Below are positions 1-9,809 of a stretch of DNA of 64,000 nucleotides, one piece after another. The position numbers and the translations under genes were made by a program. Numbering within the stretch: the first letter of the stretch is position 1; the number at the start of each line of letters is the position of its first letter. The DNA is from Candidatus Tokpelaia sp. (GTDB lineage: Bacteria > Pseudomonadota > Alphaproteobacteria > Rhizobiales > Rhizobiaceae): the NCBI RefSeq assembly GCF_008636115.1, contig NZ_QLZD01000031.1, positions 62,001 through 126,000 on the forward strand, in the 5' to 3' direction. The notes under the pieces were generated by a model. That model was not told the DNA's origin. It did no database searches and saw only the letters and a list, made by a program, of their open reading frames with translations.

Positions 1-187
1 TCCGGCTCTATAATGCTAAAACAGTCTCTATACAATAACAATAAAGTATATCTCAAGTTTAATATTAAATTATTATAACTTTTTATCAATAAATCCATAT
101 TACATTAAGGATAACGAAAGTATAAACCGGCTATCCGGATATGTCTGTAATCAAAGCAAAAGCAACAATTCTCACTTGAGGTCTGTT

Positions 188-772
188 ATGAAAAAATGGC
201 TGAGTCCCCTTCTTTTTGCATCTTGCCTGTTTGGCGCCGGTATCGGTGTGGCAGAAGCAAAACAAAATTATAACTGCAACTGCAATAGCCTTGCCCTTGC
301 CCCTGTCAGAAATACTGTCATCACCAATGTTGATGCCATTACCACGGCCCCGCTCCATGTGCGCAACGGCCCGGGCCGGCATTATAAATCCCGCGATATT
401 CTGCCGCCGGATTTTCCGCTGGTTGTCGGCTCATGCACCCGCGGCTGGTGTCAGGTTTACTATAATAATGCCCGCTCCGGCTGGTCGTCCTTGCCTTATC
501 TGGCCTTCAAAAAAGGCGGCAAACATTATAAAGACCCCAATCTGGGGCCTTTTGGCGGCGAGACCATGGCTATGAGCGGCCCGCGCCGAATGGGCGGCCT
601 GCATAGATCGCGTTTTCGCCGCGGCTATCAGCACCGCATTGCTTATTCAGTCAACGGCATGCAGGCCGGGCAATATAGCGGCGAGCGCAGCGCCATGAGC
701 GGCTGGTGGACCAATTATCAGCGCCCCACATATCACCGCGCCTGGCAGCCGCGCTGGTGGCAAAAAAAATAG
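188..772 (+). CDS. Secreted SH3-like domain protein
   Basis: About 194 residues. I chose the ATG at 188 because a GAGG ribosome-binding site lies just upstream; an in-frame TTG at 176 would put that site inside the gene. Residues 1-24 form a Sec signal peptide (MKKW, hydrophobic core, VAEA end). Roughly residues 50-110 match the bacterial SH3 (SH3_3) fold, with the family's HVRNGPG motif and conserved Trp residues. The C-terminal third is rich in Arg, Tyr and Trp and is not a known domain. Such proteins usually act in the periplasm or cell envelope, binding peptidoglycan or protein partners. The substrate cannot be told from the sequence. Confidence 0.85.
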   Translation: MKKWLSPLLFASCLFGAGIGVAEAKQNYNCNCNSLALAPVRNTVITNVDAITTAPLHVRNGPGRHYKSRDILPPDFPLVVGSCTRGWCQVYYNNARSGWSSLPYLAFKKGGKHYKDPNLGPFGGETMAMSGPRRMGGLHRSRFRRGYQHRIAYSVNGMQAGQYSGERSAMSGWWTNYQRPTYHRAWQPRWWQKK

Positions 773-857
773 CCGGGCCGGGAACGGTAAAATATAAAAG
801 CGCATTAACCCGCCGGTTCATGCGCTTTTTGCCTGTTGCCGTTTAAAAAGCGGCCTG

Positions 858-1313
858 TTATTGCAAAGCCTTGCGGACAAGCGCCCCGGCTTTGGCAAAA
901 TCCATCTGGCCGGGATAAAGCTCTTTCAGTTGCGCCATTACCCGCCCCATATCGCGCAGAGACAAAGCCTCATTATCGCTCAAAGCCTTGTTCACCGCTT
1001 TCTGCATTTCTTCATCGCTTAGCTGGCGCGGCAAAAAAGCAGCTATAACAGCTATTTCCTGGCGTTCTTCCGCTGCCGGCTCGGGGCGGGCAGCCTCTTC
1101 ATAAATCCTGGCAGATTCCTCACGCTGTTTTATCATGCGCGCCAGCAATCCCTGTATTTCAGCATCATCGGCAACCGGCCTGCCAATACCGCGATTGGCA
1201 ATATCACGATCTTTTATCGCCGCATTAACAAGCCGCAGGGTAGAAAGCCTGAGCCTGTTCTGCTCTTTCATCGCCGTTTTTAAATTTTCCATAATTTGAT
1301 CGCGTAAAGACAC
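858..1313 (-). CDS. GatB/YqeY domain protein
   Basis: The 151-residue length is normal for YqeY. It starts MSLRDQI and has the family's helical layout: an N-terminal stretch with RLSTLRL, then KQREESARIYEEA, a PRQLS turn and a C-terminal helical tail. YqeY resembles the tail domain of the GatB amidotransferase subunit and is thought to bind tRNA or act near Glu/Gln-tRNA metabolism, but its exact role is not settled. It is divergent from carA, a neighbourhood often seen in Rhizobiales. No unusual residues seen. Confidence 0.9.
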   Translation of the reverse strand: MSLRDQIMENLKTAMKEQNRLRLSTLRLVNAAIKDRDIANRGIGRPVADDAEIQGLLARMIKQREESARIYEEAARPEPAAEERQEIAVIAAFLPRQLSDEEMQKAVNKALSDNEALSLRDMGRVMAQLKELYPGQMDFAKAGALVRKALQ

Positions 1314-1664
1314 TGCAACCGCTACCTTTCTGCCTTGATTCTCTTTAAGCTCAGCCCGGGCGCCAGCCTATACAGGTTTTGCCGGCTTAAAGCAAAACTT
1401 ATTATTAGCGGCTTTGTTCCCCTCAAAGCCGGGTTTGCCCCTGTTCTTTCTTAACAGCCGGGGCAAAATACCGCCCTTTGCCACCCCGGCCGGGCGGCAA
1501 ATTTTCGGCATAAACAGGCTTTATCTGTTTATTATACCCATATTCTTATCAGCTCAACCGGTCGCATAGCGGGAACAGGCTTTATCTTTTTTGATAAAGC
1601 ACTATAATGCCGGCCTCAGCCGGATAAATTATACCCTGACTCCCTTTATATAAGAAAGCGTTTA
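1314..1664. other. Divergent yqeY/carA intergenic region
   Basis: 351 bp without a convincing gene. It must hold the promoters of the divergent yqeY and carA genes. The clearest elements lie near the carA end: a perfect 8-bp hairpin (1579-1586 with 1593-1600) and a TATAAT at 1603-1608. No arginine or pyrimidine attenuator could be recognised by eye. Confidence 0.5.
1581..1608 (+). promoter_or_regulatory. Candidate carA promoter overlapping a small palindrome
   Basis: A TTTATC (-35-like, 1581-1586) and a perfect TATAAT (1603-1608) are 16 bp apart, about 55 bp before the carA ATG. The spacer includes an 8-bp inverted repeat (GCTTTATC / GATAAAGC), which could be an operator. This is inferred from pattern only. 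Confidence 0.35.
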
Positions 1665-2891
1665 ATGACACAGCCAGCCCATAAAAAAAGCACCGGCTGG
1701 GTGCAGACAAAACCAACTGCATTGCTGGTTTTGGCCGATGGCACGGTGATTGAAGGCAAAGGTGCCGGCGCACAAGGCAGCGCTGTGGCGGAATTATGCT
1801 TTAATACTGCCTTGACCGGCTATCAGGAAATTTTGACAGATCCCTCTTATAGCGGGCAGATTGTGGTTTTCACTTTCCCGCATATTGGCAATACCGGCGC
1901 GAACGGCGAAGATACGGAAATTTTAAACCCGGCGCAGCGCCATGGCGCTGTCGGCGCGGTTTTTAAGGCGGATTTGTCTCCCCCCTCCAGTTACCGCGCT
2001 ACTGAAGGCCTTGATCAATGGCTTGAAAAGCGCGGTATTATCGGCCTGAGCGGGGTTGATACCCGTGCTTTGACCGGCTTTATCCGCGAAAAGGGCGCGC
2101 CCAATGCCGTTATTGCCCATAATGCCGCCGGCACATTTGATATAGAGGATTTGCGCCGAAAGGCACGGCAATGGCCGGGGCTTGTCGGGCTGGATCTGGC
2201 GTGGGAGGCCGGCTGCGGCCAAAGCGCCGCCTGGCGGGAAACGCCGTGGCAGTGGAATCACGGCTATGGTGAAGAAAGGCAGGGGCGCTATCATATTGTC
2301 GCCGTGGATTACGGCATTAAGCGCAATATTTTGCGCCTTTTAGCCGGGCTTGGCGCCAAAGTAACGCTCATGCCCGGCACCGGCACGGCGGCCGATATTC
2401 TGGCGCTAAAGCCGGACGGCATTTTTCTTTCCAACGGCCCGGGTGATCCGGCAGCCATGCGCGCTTATGCCGTGCCGATGATTCAGGCGCTGCTGCAAAG
2501 CGGTATCCCACTTTTCGGTATTTGCCTCGGCCACCAGTTGCTGGCGCTGGCCGGCGGCGGGCAAACGCTGAAAATGCGCCAGGGGCACCACGGCGCCAAT
2601 CACCCGGTCAAGGATAAAAACACCGGCAAGGTGGAAATTGTCTCCATGAATCACGGTTTTGCGGTTGATGCCGCCAGTCTGCCGGCAGAATTTGAAGAAA
2701 CCCATATTTCGCTGTTTGACGGCTCTAATTGCGGCATTCGCCTCAAAGGCCGGCCGGTCTTTTCGGTGCAGCACCACCCGGAAGCCTCGCCCGGCCCGCA
2801 GGACAGCCATTATCTCTTTCGTCGTTTTCTCGATCTGATAAAGGCGCATAAAACGCAATCGGGCAAAAGCGCCCCAATAGCGGCTCAATAG
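1665..2891 (+). CDS. carA: Carbamoyl-phosphate synthase small subunit
   Basis: 408 residues, a usual length for alphaproteobacteria. The N-terminal CPSase small-chain domain (about 18-160) is followed by a class I glutamine amidotransferase domain (about 200-385) with the nucleophile Cys in GICLGHQ and the His/Glu pair in QHHPEAS. It hydrolyses glutamine and channels ammonia to CarB to make carbamoyl phosphate for arginine and pyrimidines. carB lies 2.9 kb downstream, separated by a cupin gene, a HEPN cassette and a protease gene, so the pair is not one operon here. Confidence 0.97.
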   Translation: MTQPAHKKSTGWVQTKPTALLVLADGTVIEGKGAGAQGSAVAELCFNTALTGYQEILTDPSYSGQIVVFTFPHIGNTGANGEDTEILNPAQRHGAVGAVFKADLSPPSSYRATEGLDQWLEKRGIIGLSGVDTRALTGFIREKGAPNAVIAHNAAGTFDIEDLRRKARQWPGLVGLDLAWEAGCGQSAAWRETPWQWNHGYGEERQGRYHIVAVDYGIKRNILRLLAGLGAKVTLMPGTGTAADILALKPDGIFLSNGPGDPAAMRAYAVPMIQALLQSGIPLFGICLGHQLLALAGGGQTLKMRQGHHGANHPVKDKNTGKVEIVSMNHGFAVDAASLPAEFEETHISLFDGSNCGIRLKGRPVFSVQHHPEASPGPQDSHYLFRRFLDLIKAHKTQSGKSAPIAAQ

Positions 2892-3158
2892 CCGGCGGCG
2901 AAACCATAAACCGGCGGGAAAAAGCAGCGCGGGCGGCCGGAAGAGACGGCGCTCCGGAAAAGGTCTTTACGGCTTTGCGCCGGCTGGGCGCGCCTATTTT
3001 TGCCAGCCACAACGGCTCTCTCCTGCCGCAGGGCGGGCGCCCCTTTCTCTATGGACATATTTATGCCTTTTTGGCAGCCAAGACTGGCCTGGCGTTTTTG
3101 GCGCCGGCCTATAGAGGCACTTTGGCCGGAATGATGCGCTATTTCAAGGAGAGAGAAA

Positions 3159-3560
3159 ATGAAAATTATTCGCAGCGGCACGCAGGCCTCAATTTCCCCT
3201 ATGCCGGCAGAATGGTTTACCGGCACAGTGCGCTATGACCCGATGCTGGCCGTGCCGGAAGGCAGTGATCTGGGCTTTGGTCATGTAACCTTTGAGCCGA
3301 AGGCGCGCACGCATTGGCATACCCACCCGAAAGGCCAGGCCTTGATTGTGACTTTCGGCTGCGGCCGGGTAGCACGCGAAGGCGGTAAAATTGAAGAAAT
3401 CCGTCAAGGCGATATTGTCTGGTTTCCCGCCGGGGAAAAACACTGGCATGGCGCCGCGCCCGATTGCGCCATGAGCCATTACTGTATCCAGCAGGAAGAG
3501 AATGGCAGCCCGGTAAAATGGCTGGAGCCGGTCTCTGACGCGCAATATAATGGCGAATAA
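3159..3560 (+). CDS. Small cupin-domain protein
   Basis: 133 residues, one conserved beta-barrel cupin domain. The metal-binding His residues are visible in motif 1 (HWHTHPKGQ) and in KHWHG of motif 2. A clear GGAGAG ribosome-binding site precedes the ATG. The protein resembles the TM1459 / carboxymuconolactone-associated cupin group, which includes metal-dependent enzymes and hydroxynitrile lyase-like proteins. The substrate cannot be assigned. The stretch between carA and this gene (2892-3158) holds an unrecognised open frame that I do not call. Confidence 0.85.
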   Translation: MKIIRSGTQASISPMPAEWFTGTVRYDPMLAVPEGSDLGFGHVTFEPKARTHWHTHPKGQALIVTFGCGRVAREGGKIEEIRQGDIVWFPAGEKHWHGAAPDCAMSHYCIQQEENGSPVKWLEPVSDAQYNGE

Positions 3561-3737
3561 CAGCCCGTTTTCTCTACTTCTTTACAGGCCTGCCCGGCTC
3601 TCTCGCCGGCGGGCTTTCGCTTGCAGGCATATTATGGCCTGAATTGCGCTCTTTACTTTCTCTTCATAGATACAACCTATTTTGGGGTGAGCTGTAACCA
3701 TATTATTATCAGACAATAATCCCGGCTGGAGGGTATT

Positions 3738-4058
3738 ATGGATAAGGGACATAGCGCCGCTATGCTGACAGAAACGCAAGCAAAAGCCCTGAAACCTGAC
3801 ATTTTACAGCAATTACAGAAGATTTATGTCGGAATGGATATAACCGATATTGATTTGCACCCCGATGAAGGTTTTGACGGTGATCCGATTTTACGCGTTT
3901 ATATAAGTTACAAAGGGGAAATACCGGATAAAGGCGGCACGCGGGCGGCAGCCATTAACAGCATTAGAGATATTTTGCAGGGAAAAGATGATTTCAGCTT
4001 TCCGGTTATGACCCTCATACCGCAAAAAAATGTCCGGAAAAGAGGGCGTGTGGCGTGA
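3738..4058 (+). CDS. Small partner protein of a HEPN cassette, unknown function
   Basis: 106 residues, preceded by a strong GGAGGG site. I do not recognise the family. It is acidic in the middle and predicted mixed alpha/beta, with a DIDLHPDEGFDGDP stretch and a conserved-looking ILRVYISYKG strand. It lacks the GSx-n-SDxD signature of the MNT nucleotidyltransferase antitoxins that often accompany HEPN proteins. Its stop overlaps the GTG start of the next gene by 4 bp (GTGA), so the two are translationally coupled and probably act together. Confidence 0.7.
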   Translation: MDKGHSAAMLTETQAKALKPDILQQLQKIYVGMDITDIDLHPDEGFDGDPILRVYISYKGEIPDKGGTRAAAINSIRDILQGKDDFSFPVMTLIPQKNVRKRGRVA

Positions 4059-4558
4059 AAACGGGCAAGGGGTTGCATCAGAGTTTGTTGAAAGTCGCTG
4101 ATGATTTGCTGCAAATGAACAAGCGGCGCCCGCAAGAGGCGCATTTGCGCCGGGCTGTCAGTTCAGTTTATTATGCTTTGTTCCATTTTTTAGCGCAATT
4201 ATGCGCCGACAGTTTTATCGGCACGCAAGGGGCAAAAAACCGCAGTAATCAAGCCTGGCGGCAGGTTTATCGCAGTCTGGAGCATGGCCCGGCCAGAAAG
4301 GCCTGTGAGCAATGTCAGGGAAAAACTTTTCCGGAGGAAATTAGAAATTATGCAGCCTTATTTGTCGAATATCAGCAAAAACGGCATGATGCCGATTATG
4401 ATCCCCATGCCAATACAACCAGGAAAGATTTTACCAAAGAGGAAATTATATCTATGATCGAGCAGGCAAAACAGGCTATTCAAGAAATGAAAGCTCTCTC
4501 TTCAAGCGATCTCAGAGCTTTTTCAGCCTTTGTCTTGCTCAAACCGCCGCGCCGATAA
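4055..4558 (+). CDS. HEPN-domain protein
   Basis: 167 residues with a GTG start overlapping the upstream stop. Residues 30-48 (LRRAVSSVYYALFHF) match the first helix signature of HEPN proteins, and RHDADYDPH near residue 110 matches the conserved R..ADY segment. The classical Rx4-6H ribonuclease motif is not clearly formed; the nearest is R110 with H118. HEPN proteins are often RNases in toxin-antitoxin or abortive-infection systems, or helpers of nucleotidyltransferases. Together with the preceding small gene this looks like a two-gene cassette of the toxin-antitoxin kind, but that role is inferred. Confidence 0.7.
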   Translation: MKTGKGLHQSLLKVADDLLQMNKRRPQEAHLRRAVSSVYYALFHFLAQLCADSFIGTQGAKNRSNQAWRQVYRSLEHGPARKACEQCQGKTFPEEIRNYAALFVEYQQKRHDADYDPHANTTRKDFTKEEIISMIEQAKQAIQEMKALSSSDLRAFSAFVLLKPPRR

Positions 4559-4573
4559 ACCGCCCTGCCCCTC

Positions 4574-5479
4574 TCAAATCTTGCCGGTTATAGTGTCGCA
4601 GCTTTGGCGGCTGCCGGATTGAAGCCCGCGGTTAAACCAGTAAGCGCGCTGGGTTGAGGTGCCGTGGGTAAAACTATCGGGGACAGTATAGCCTTGTGAC
4701 ACTTTCTGCAGATTGTCATCGCCGATTTTATGCGCGGCATTTAGTGCCGACCGAATATCATTTTTTTCGGTAACACCCTGTTTTTTCATATAATTTGCCC
4801 AGATTCCGGCATAGCAATCGGCCTGCAATTCCAGCCGCACTGTCAATATATTGGCGGTTTTCTCATCGGCATTATTACGCTCACTGTCTATTTCGTCCAA
4901 AGTGCCGTCCAGGCTTTGAATATGGTGCCCCACTTCATGGGCAATAACATAAGCAGCAGCGAAATCGCCCGGGGCAGAAAATTCTTTCGCCAGCTGATCA
5001 AAAAAACTTTCATCAAGATAAATTGTGCTGTCATTGGGGCAATAAAAGGGGCCAATAGCATTTGTCGTCGTGCCGCAGGCAGAGCGCACCGCAGTGCGGT
5101 ATAAAATCAGCTTCGGCTCATCATAAGCATGGCCTTCCAGGCCCAGAACCTGCGTCCAGACATCTTCTGTCTCAGCCAGCACAACCGAAACAAATTGCAG
5201 ACGGCGTTTTTCCTCAGCCCGCTTTTGTGCGGTTTGCGCCGTTTGCTGCCCGGCTCCCTGCAGAAAGCGGTTCTTAACCTCGGGAAACAGGCCAAAACCC
5301 AGAAAGGCGATAATAAGCAGCGTCACTCCGGCAATCAACATCCATTTGCCGCCGCCGCGGGCAAATATCCCGGCTGCTGCCGCACCCAGACCGACACGCG
5401 CGCCGATTTCGGCATTAGAGAGCATTTGATCGCGCTGGTCTTTTACATTATTGCTCTGGCGCTCAGCTTCCCAGCGCAT
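4574..5479 (-). CDS. YpfJ-type neutral zinc metallopeptidase
   Basis: About 301 residues. I start at MRWEAERQ because an AAGGAGG site sits a few bases upstream; a longer frame reaches 5602 but begins with TTG and no site. After an N-terminal charged stretch there is one membrane segment (about residues 43-65), then the soluble domain with the zinc motif HEVGHHIQ and a downstream LQADCYAG containing the likely third ligand. This is the full layout of the YpfJ/KPN_00296 metalloprotease family, a membrane-anchored protein of unknown substrate. It is convergent with the HEPN cassette. Confidence 0.9.
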   Translation of the reverse strand: MRWEAERQSNNVKDQRDQMLSNAEIGARVGLGAAAAGIFARGGGKWMLIAGVTLLIIAFLGFGLFPEVKNRFLQGAGQQTAQTAQKRAEEKRRLQFVSVVLAETEDVWTQVLGLEGHAYDEPKLILYRTAVRSACGTTTNAIGPFYCPNDSTIYLDESFFDQLAKEFSAPGDFAAAYVIAHEVGHHIQSLDGTLDEIDSERNNADEKTANILTVRLELQADCYAGIWANYMKKQGVTEKNDIRSALNAAHKIGDDNLQKVSQGYTVPDSFTHGTSTQRAYWFNRGLQSGSRQSCDTITGKI

Positions 5480-5784
5480 TGCCGCCTCCTTATCTGTCTG
5501 CTCGCTATAAAGCGCCGGCAAGTTTGCTCTTGCAGAAATAGGGCGCGCAGCGGTGAAGGCAAAGGGCAGACACAGGCGGGCAGCGAAAGCCGCCTCTATC
5601 AAACAGGCGGTTTAAATTGCGCCCCGCCCGGCAAAAGCCGCAGAAAATTGTAAAAAGGCGGTAATAAGGACTTACTTTTATGAGCTTTCCTGTTTATAAA
5701 GCGGCCTTGGCTGATAATTATACTTATGTCACCCAGGCAAAGCCTGAATAGCAGCCGCCAAAACAGGCGGCGCGCGGAGATATT
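5480..5784. other. Divergent upstream region of carB
   Basis: 305 bp between the protease gene and carB. It contains a 23-codon frame (5680-5751, starting MSFPVYK, with AAGGA upstream) that ends 33 bp before carB and might be a leader peptide. I see no attenuator-like pair of hairpins, so this stays speculative. Confidence 0.25.
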
Positions 5785-8700
5785 ATGCCAAAACGCCTCG
5801 ATATAAAATCTGTCCTGATTATCGGCGCCGGCCCGATTATTATCGGCCAGGCCTGTGAATTTGACTATTCCGGCACCCAGGCCTGCCGCGCTTTGAAGGA
5901 AGAAGGCTACCGCGTTATTCTGGTCAATTCCAACCCCGCCACCATTATGACCGACCCGGATCTGGCGGACGCAACCTATATAGAGCCGATTACGCCGGAA
6001 ATTATTGCCAAAATTATTGCCAAAGAGCGGCCGGACGCTTTATTGCCGACCATGGGCGGGCAGACCGCCCTCAACACCGCTTTATCGCTGCAAAAAATGG
6101 GGGTTTTGGAGCGCTATCAGGTAGAGATGATCGGCGCCACAGCGCAAGCCATTGACAAAGCAGAAGATCGGGCGCTGTTTCGCGAGGCTATGGCCAGAAT
6201 CGGGCTGGAAACGCCGCGCTCTATGCTGGCCAATGCCGCTGAAATCAAAGCCGAAGAGCGCCAGAGGCATGAAGAACAGCGCCAGGCCCTACAGGCGGAG
6301 TATAAAGACCAACCGCTTGCGCAAAAGCTGGAAGAGCTGGAAACGGCCTGGCAGCGCGATTCCGCCCGGCGCAAGCAGCGTTATCTGGATCACGCTCTCG
6401 GCCTTGCCGGCAAGGCTTTGGAGCATGTCGGCCTGCCGGCGATTATCCGCCCGTCCTTCACGCTGGGCGGCACCGGCGGCGGCATTGCCTATAACCGTGC
6501 CCAGTTTTATGAAATTGTTGAAAGCGGGCTTGAAGCCTCTCCCACTACGGAAGTTTTGATTGAGCAAAGCGTATTGGGGTGGAAAGAATATGAAATGGAA
6601 GTTATCCGCGATAAAGCGGATAATTGTATTATTGTCTGCTCGATTGAAAATCTTGACCCGATGGGCGTGCATACCGGCGATTCCATCACCGTTGCCCCGG
6701 CTATGACCCTGACCGATAAAGAATATCAGATCATGCGCAATGCCGCTATTGCCGTGCTGCGCGAAATCGGGGTAGAGACCGGCGGCTCCAATGTGCAATT
6801 TGCCGTTAATCCGCAAGACGGCCGGCTGATTGTCATTGAAATGAATCCGCGCGTGTCGCGCTCTTCCGCGCTGGCTTCCAAGGCCACCGGTTTCCCCATT
6901 GCCCGCATTGCCGCCAAGCTGGCTGTCGGCTATACGCTGGACGAGCTGGAAAACAGCATTACCGGCGGTGCCACGCCCGCTGCTTTTGAGCCGAGCATTG
7001 ACTATGTCGTCACCAAAATCCCCCGCTTTGCTTTTGAAAAATTCCCCGGCAGCAGCTCGGTTTTAACCACAGCGATGAAATCGGTGGGGGAAGTGATGGC
7101 GATTGGCCGAACTTTTCAGGAATCGCTGCAAAAAGCCTTGCGCGGGCTGGAAACAGGCTTGAGCGGCTTTGATGAAATCGCTATCCCCGAATATGAAGAG
7201 GCCGATGCCGCCAATGCCGTTAGCGCGGCGCTGAGCACGCCGACACCCGACCGCCTGCGCTATGTGGCGCAGGCTATGCGTCTGGGTTTTACTGTGGCGG
7301 AAATTCACCGCGCCAGCCATATTGACCCATGGTTTCTCGAGCAGATTGCCGGCATTATCGCCATGGAAGAGCAGGTGCGCGCTTTTGGCCTGCCGCAAGA
7401 TGCGCAAAACATGCGGCGGCTCAAGGCCATGGGCTTTGCCGACAGCCGGCTGGCAACCCTGGCCGGAGCAAGCGCGGCAGACGTAGCGGCCTTGCGGCAA
7501 AGGCTGGGGGTAGTGCCTGTTTTCAAGCGCATTGACACTTGCGCGGCAGAATTTGCCTCGCCTACCGCTTATATGTATTCCACTTATGAAGAGCCGCTGG
7601 CCGGTGTGGCGCATGATGAAGCGGCCGTTTCCAGCCGGCGCAAAGTGGTGATTTTAGGCGGCGGCCCCAATCGTATCGGCCAGGGGATAGAATTTGACTA
7701 TTGCTGCTGCCATGCCGCTTTTGCCCTGCGTGATGCCGGCTTTGAAGCGATTATGATTAACTGCAACCCGGAGACTGTGTCGACCGATTATGACAGTTCC
7801 GACCGGCTGTATTTTGAGCCGCTGACGGCGGAAGATGTGCTGGCGGTGCTGGAAGCGGAGCGGCAAAAGGGTGAGCTTGTCGGCGTGATTGTGCAATTTG
7901 GCGGGCAAACGCCGCTCAAACTGGCGCAGGCGCTGGTCGAAGCCGGCATTCCAGTGCTTGGCACTGCGCCGGACGCGATTGATCTGGCAGAAGATCGCGA
8001 TCGTTTTCAAAAGATGCTGGTGCAGCTTGGCCTGACCCAGCCGAAAAACGGCATTGCCCACTCGCTGGCGCAGGCGCGCGCTGTCGCCCGCAAGCTTGGT
8101 TTTCCGCTGGTGGTGCGGCCTTCTTATGTTTTGGGCGGCCGCGCTATGCAGATTATCCGCAATGAAGCGGCACTGCACAATTATTTGCTCAATATTGTGC
8201 CGGAACTGCTGCCGGAAGCGCTGAAAGCCGCTTATCCGCAGGAGCAGCAGGCGCAGATAGATCATTTGCTGAAGCGTAACCCGCTGCTGTTTGATACTTA
8301 TTTAACGCAGGCAGTGGAAATTGATGTTGATTGCCTGTGTGACGGTGATACTGTATTTATAGCCGGCTTGATGGAGCATATTGAAGAAGCGGGCATTCAT
8401 TCCGGCGATTCCGCCTGCTCGCTGCCCGCTTATGGCTTAAGCGCAGAAGTGGCGGCGGAAATAGCGGCGCAGACAGAGCGGCTAGCCAAAGCGCTGGGTG
8501 TCGGCGGGCTGATGAATGTGCAATTTGCCGTGCAAGACGGGGTGATTTATGTGCTGGAAGTTAACCCGCGCGCCTCGCGCACTGTGCCTTTTGTCGCCAA
8601 AGCTACCGGCCGGCCGGCAGCCAAAATCGCCGCCCGCATTATGGCGGGCGAAAGCCTGGCGCAAGCCATGGCTGCTTACGCCCCGGGCTTGGCGGCCTTG

Positions 8701-9759
8701 GCAACAACAGCCGGCAGCGCGGTTGAGGGTGGCACGGCAAACAGTGGCGCTACAGCAGCGCGGCAAGAGGCACCAACCGGAAACGCCGCGGCAGTGGCAA
8801 CAGGTGCGGCAGCAGCTAAAGGTGCCGCCATAAACAGAGCCGCCGCCTCCTCAGCGCAGCCCGCCGCTGCGGCTCAAGCCGCAGCTAGAGGCACCGCCAT
8901 AAACGGAAACGCTGCAGCGGCAGCAGCAAGCGAGAGCGGCCCCAAAAAGAGCAAAGCAGCAGCGGTAACCGGAAGCACTGTGACAGCAGCAACCGCTAAA
9001 GCAGCGCCGGCAGCCGGCAGCAAGGCAAATCAGGATTCTCCCCTAAACGGAGATGCTATAGCGGCGCAGCAGGCAGCGGGTAACAAGACAGCAGCCAGCG
9101 GAGCTGCCGCCCCGGTTTGGGCAGCGGTGGCAAATAAAGCGACAGCAGGGAAAGCAGTTCCGCCGACCGTTTTAGCGCACCCCGCAGCAAAGCGGCGGCA
9201 TTTCGCGGTGAAGGAAGCGGTTTTTCCCTTTGCCCGCTTCCCCGGGGTTGATACTATGCTGGGGCCGGAAATGCGCTCTACCGGCGAGGTTATGGGGCTG
9301 GATTATGACTTTGCCCGCGCTTATGCCAAAGCGCAACTGGGCGCCGGGGTAGACCTGCCGCAAAGCGGCACAGTGTTCATTTCGGTGCGCGGGGCCGACA
9401 AAAAGCGGGCGCTGGCTGTCGCACAAAAACTGGCAAAACTGGGCTTTAAGCTGCTGGCCACCCAAGGCACGCAGGCCTTTTTAGCCGAGCACGGTGTTAA
9501 AGCAGAGCGGATAAACAAGGTGCTGGAAGGTCACCCGCATGTCGAAGACGCGCTGTATAACCGGCAAATCCAGCTGCTGATTAACACGACCGACACAGCC
9601 GGCAATCTCTCGGATTCCAAATCTATCCGCCTGGCGGCCTTGCACCAGAAAATCCCCTATTGCACCACCATCGCTGCGGCGGAAGCAACGGCGGAAGCCA
9701 TAGCAGCTATCCTCGCCGCCCCCCTCACTCCCCGCCCCCTACAGGAATATATTGGGTGA
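5785..9759 (+). CDS. carB: Carbamoyl-phosphate synthase large subunit with Ala-rich insertion
   Basis: 1324 residues, well above the ~1075 of E. coli and the ~1160 usual in Rhizobiales. The two ATP-grasp halves are complete, each opening with a recognisable nucleotide-binding motif (GAGPIIIGQ at the start, GGGPNRIGQ near residue 630). An insertion near residues 150-205 (RHEEQRQ..., coiled) is typical of the order. A second insertion, about residues 969-1135, is made almost only of Ala, Gly, Thr, Ser, Asn and Lys, and sits between the carbamate domain and the C-terminal MGS-like allosteric domain. The latter is intact (TGEVMG onward). It uses ammonia from CarA, bicarbonate and two ATP to make carbamoyl phosphate. 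Confidence 0.97.
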   Translation: MPKRLDIKSVLIIGAGPIIIGQACEFDYSGTQACRALKEEGYRVILVNSNPATIMTDPDLADATYIEPITPEIIAKIIAKERPDALLPTMGGQTALNTALSLQKMGVLERYQVEMIGATAQAIDKAEDRALFREAMARIGLETPRSMLANAAEIKAEERQRHEEQRQALQAEYKDQPLAQKLEELETAWQRDSARRKQRYLDHALGLAGKALEHVGLPAIIRPSFTLGGTGGGIAYNRAQFYEIVESGLEASPTTEVLIEQSVLGWKEYEMEVIRDKADNCIIVCSIENLDPMGVHTGDSITVAPAMTLTDKEYQIMRNAAIAVLREIGVETGGSNVQFAVNPQDGRLIVIEMNPRVSRSSALASKATGFPIARIAAKLAVGYTLDELENSITGGATPAAFEPSIDYVVTKIPRFAFEKFPGSSSVLTTAMKSVGEVMAIGRTFQESLQKALRGLETGLSGFDEIAIPEYEEADAANAVSAALSTPTPDRLRYVAQAMRLGFTVAEIHRASHIDPWFLEQIAGIIAMEEQVRAFGLPQDAQNMRRLKAMGFADSRLATLAGASAADVAALRQRLGVVPVFKRIDTCAAEFASPTAYMYSTYEEPLAGVAHDEAAVSSRRKVVILGGGPNRIGQGIEFDYCCCHAAFALRDAGFEAIMINCNPETVSTDYDSSDRLYFEPLTAEDVLAVLEAERQKGELVGVIVQFGGQTPLKLAQALVEAGIPVLGTAPDAIDLAEDRDRFQKMLVQLGLTQPKNGIAHSLAQARAVARKLGFPLVVRPSYVLGGRAMQIIRNEAALHNYLLNIVPELLPEALKAAYPQEQQAQIDHLLKRNPLLFDTYLTQAVEIDVDCLCDGDTVFIAGLMEHIEEAGIHSGDSACSLPAYGLSAEVAAEIAAQTERLAKALGVGGLMNVQFAVQDGVIYVLEVNPRASRTVPFVAKATGRPAAKIAARIMAGESLAQAMAAYAPGLAALATTAGSAVEGGTANSGATAARQEAPTGNAAAVATGAAAAKGAAINRAAASSAQPAAAAQAAARGTAINGNAAAAAASESGPKKSKAAAVTGSTVTAATAKAAPAAGSKANQDSPLNGDAIAAQQAAGNKTAASGAAAPVWAAVANKATAGKAVPPTVLAHPAAKRRHFAVKEAVFPFARFPGVDTMLGPEMRSTGEVMGLDYDFARAYAKAQLGAGVDLPQSGTVFISVRGADKKRALAVAQKLAKLGFKLLATQGTQAFLAEHGVKAERINKVLEGHPHVEDALYNRQIQLLINTTDTAGNLSDSKSIRLAALHQKIPYCTTIAAAEATAEAIAAILAAPLTPRPLQEYIG

Positions 9760-9809
9760 AAGAAAGCCTTCTTCCTCAAAATGGCTAAACTGAAATCGTT
9801 TATGCTGTT

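Noticed and set aside
2892-3238. Open frame between carA and the cupin gene
   Set aside because: It reads through the cupin start in another frame, has no ribosome-binding site and no recognisable family; it is probably chance in GC-rich sequence.
6235-6400. N-terminal insertion in CarB (coiled, RHEEQRQ region) as a novelty
   Set aside because: As far as I know this insertion is typical of Rhizobiales CarB; only the later Ala-rich insertion is unusual.
8482-9465. Long antisense frames across carB
   Set aside because: They are shadows of a GC-rich coding region with no independent signals.
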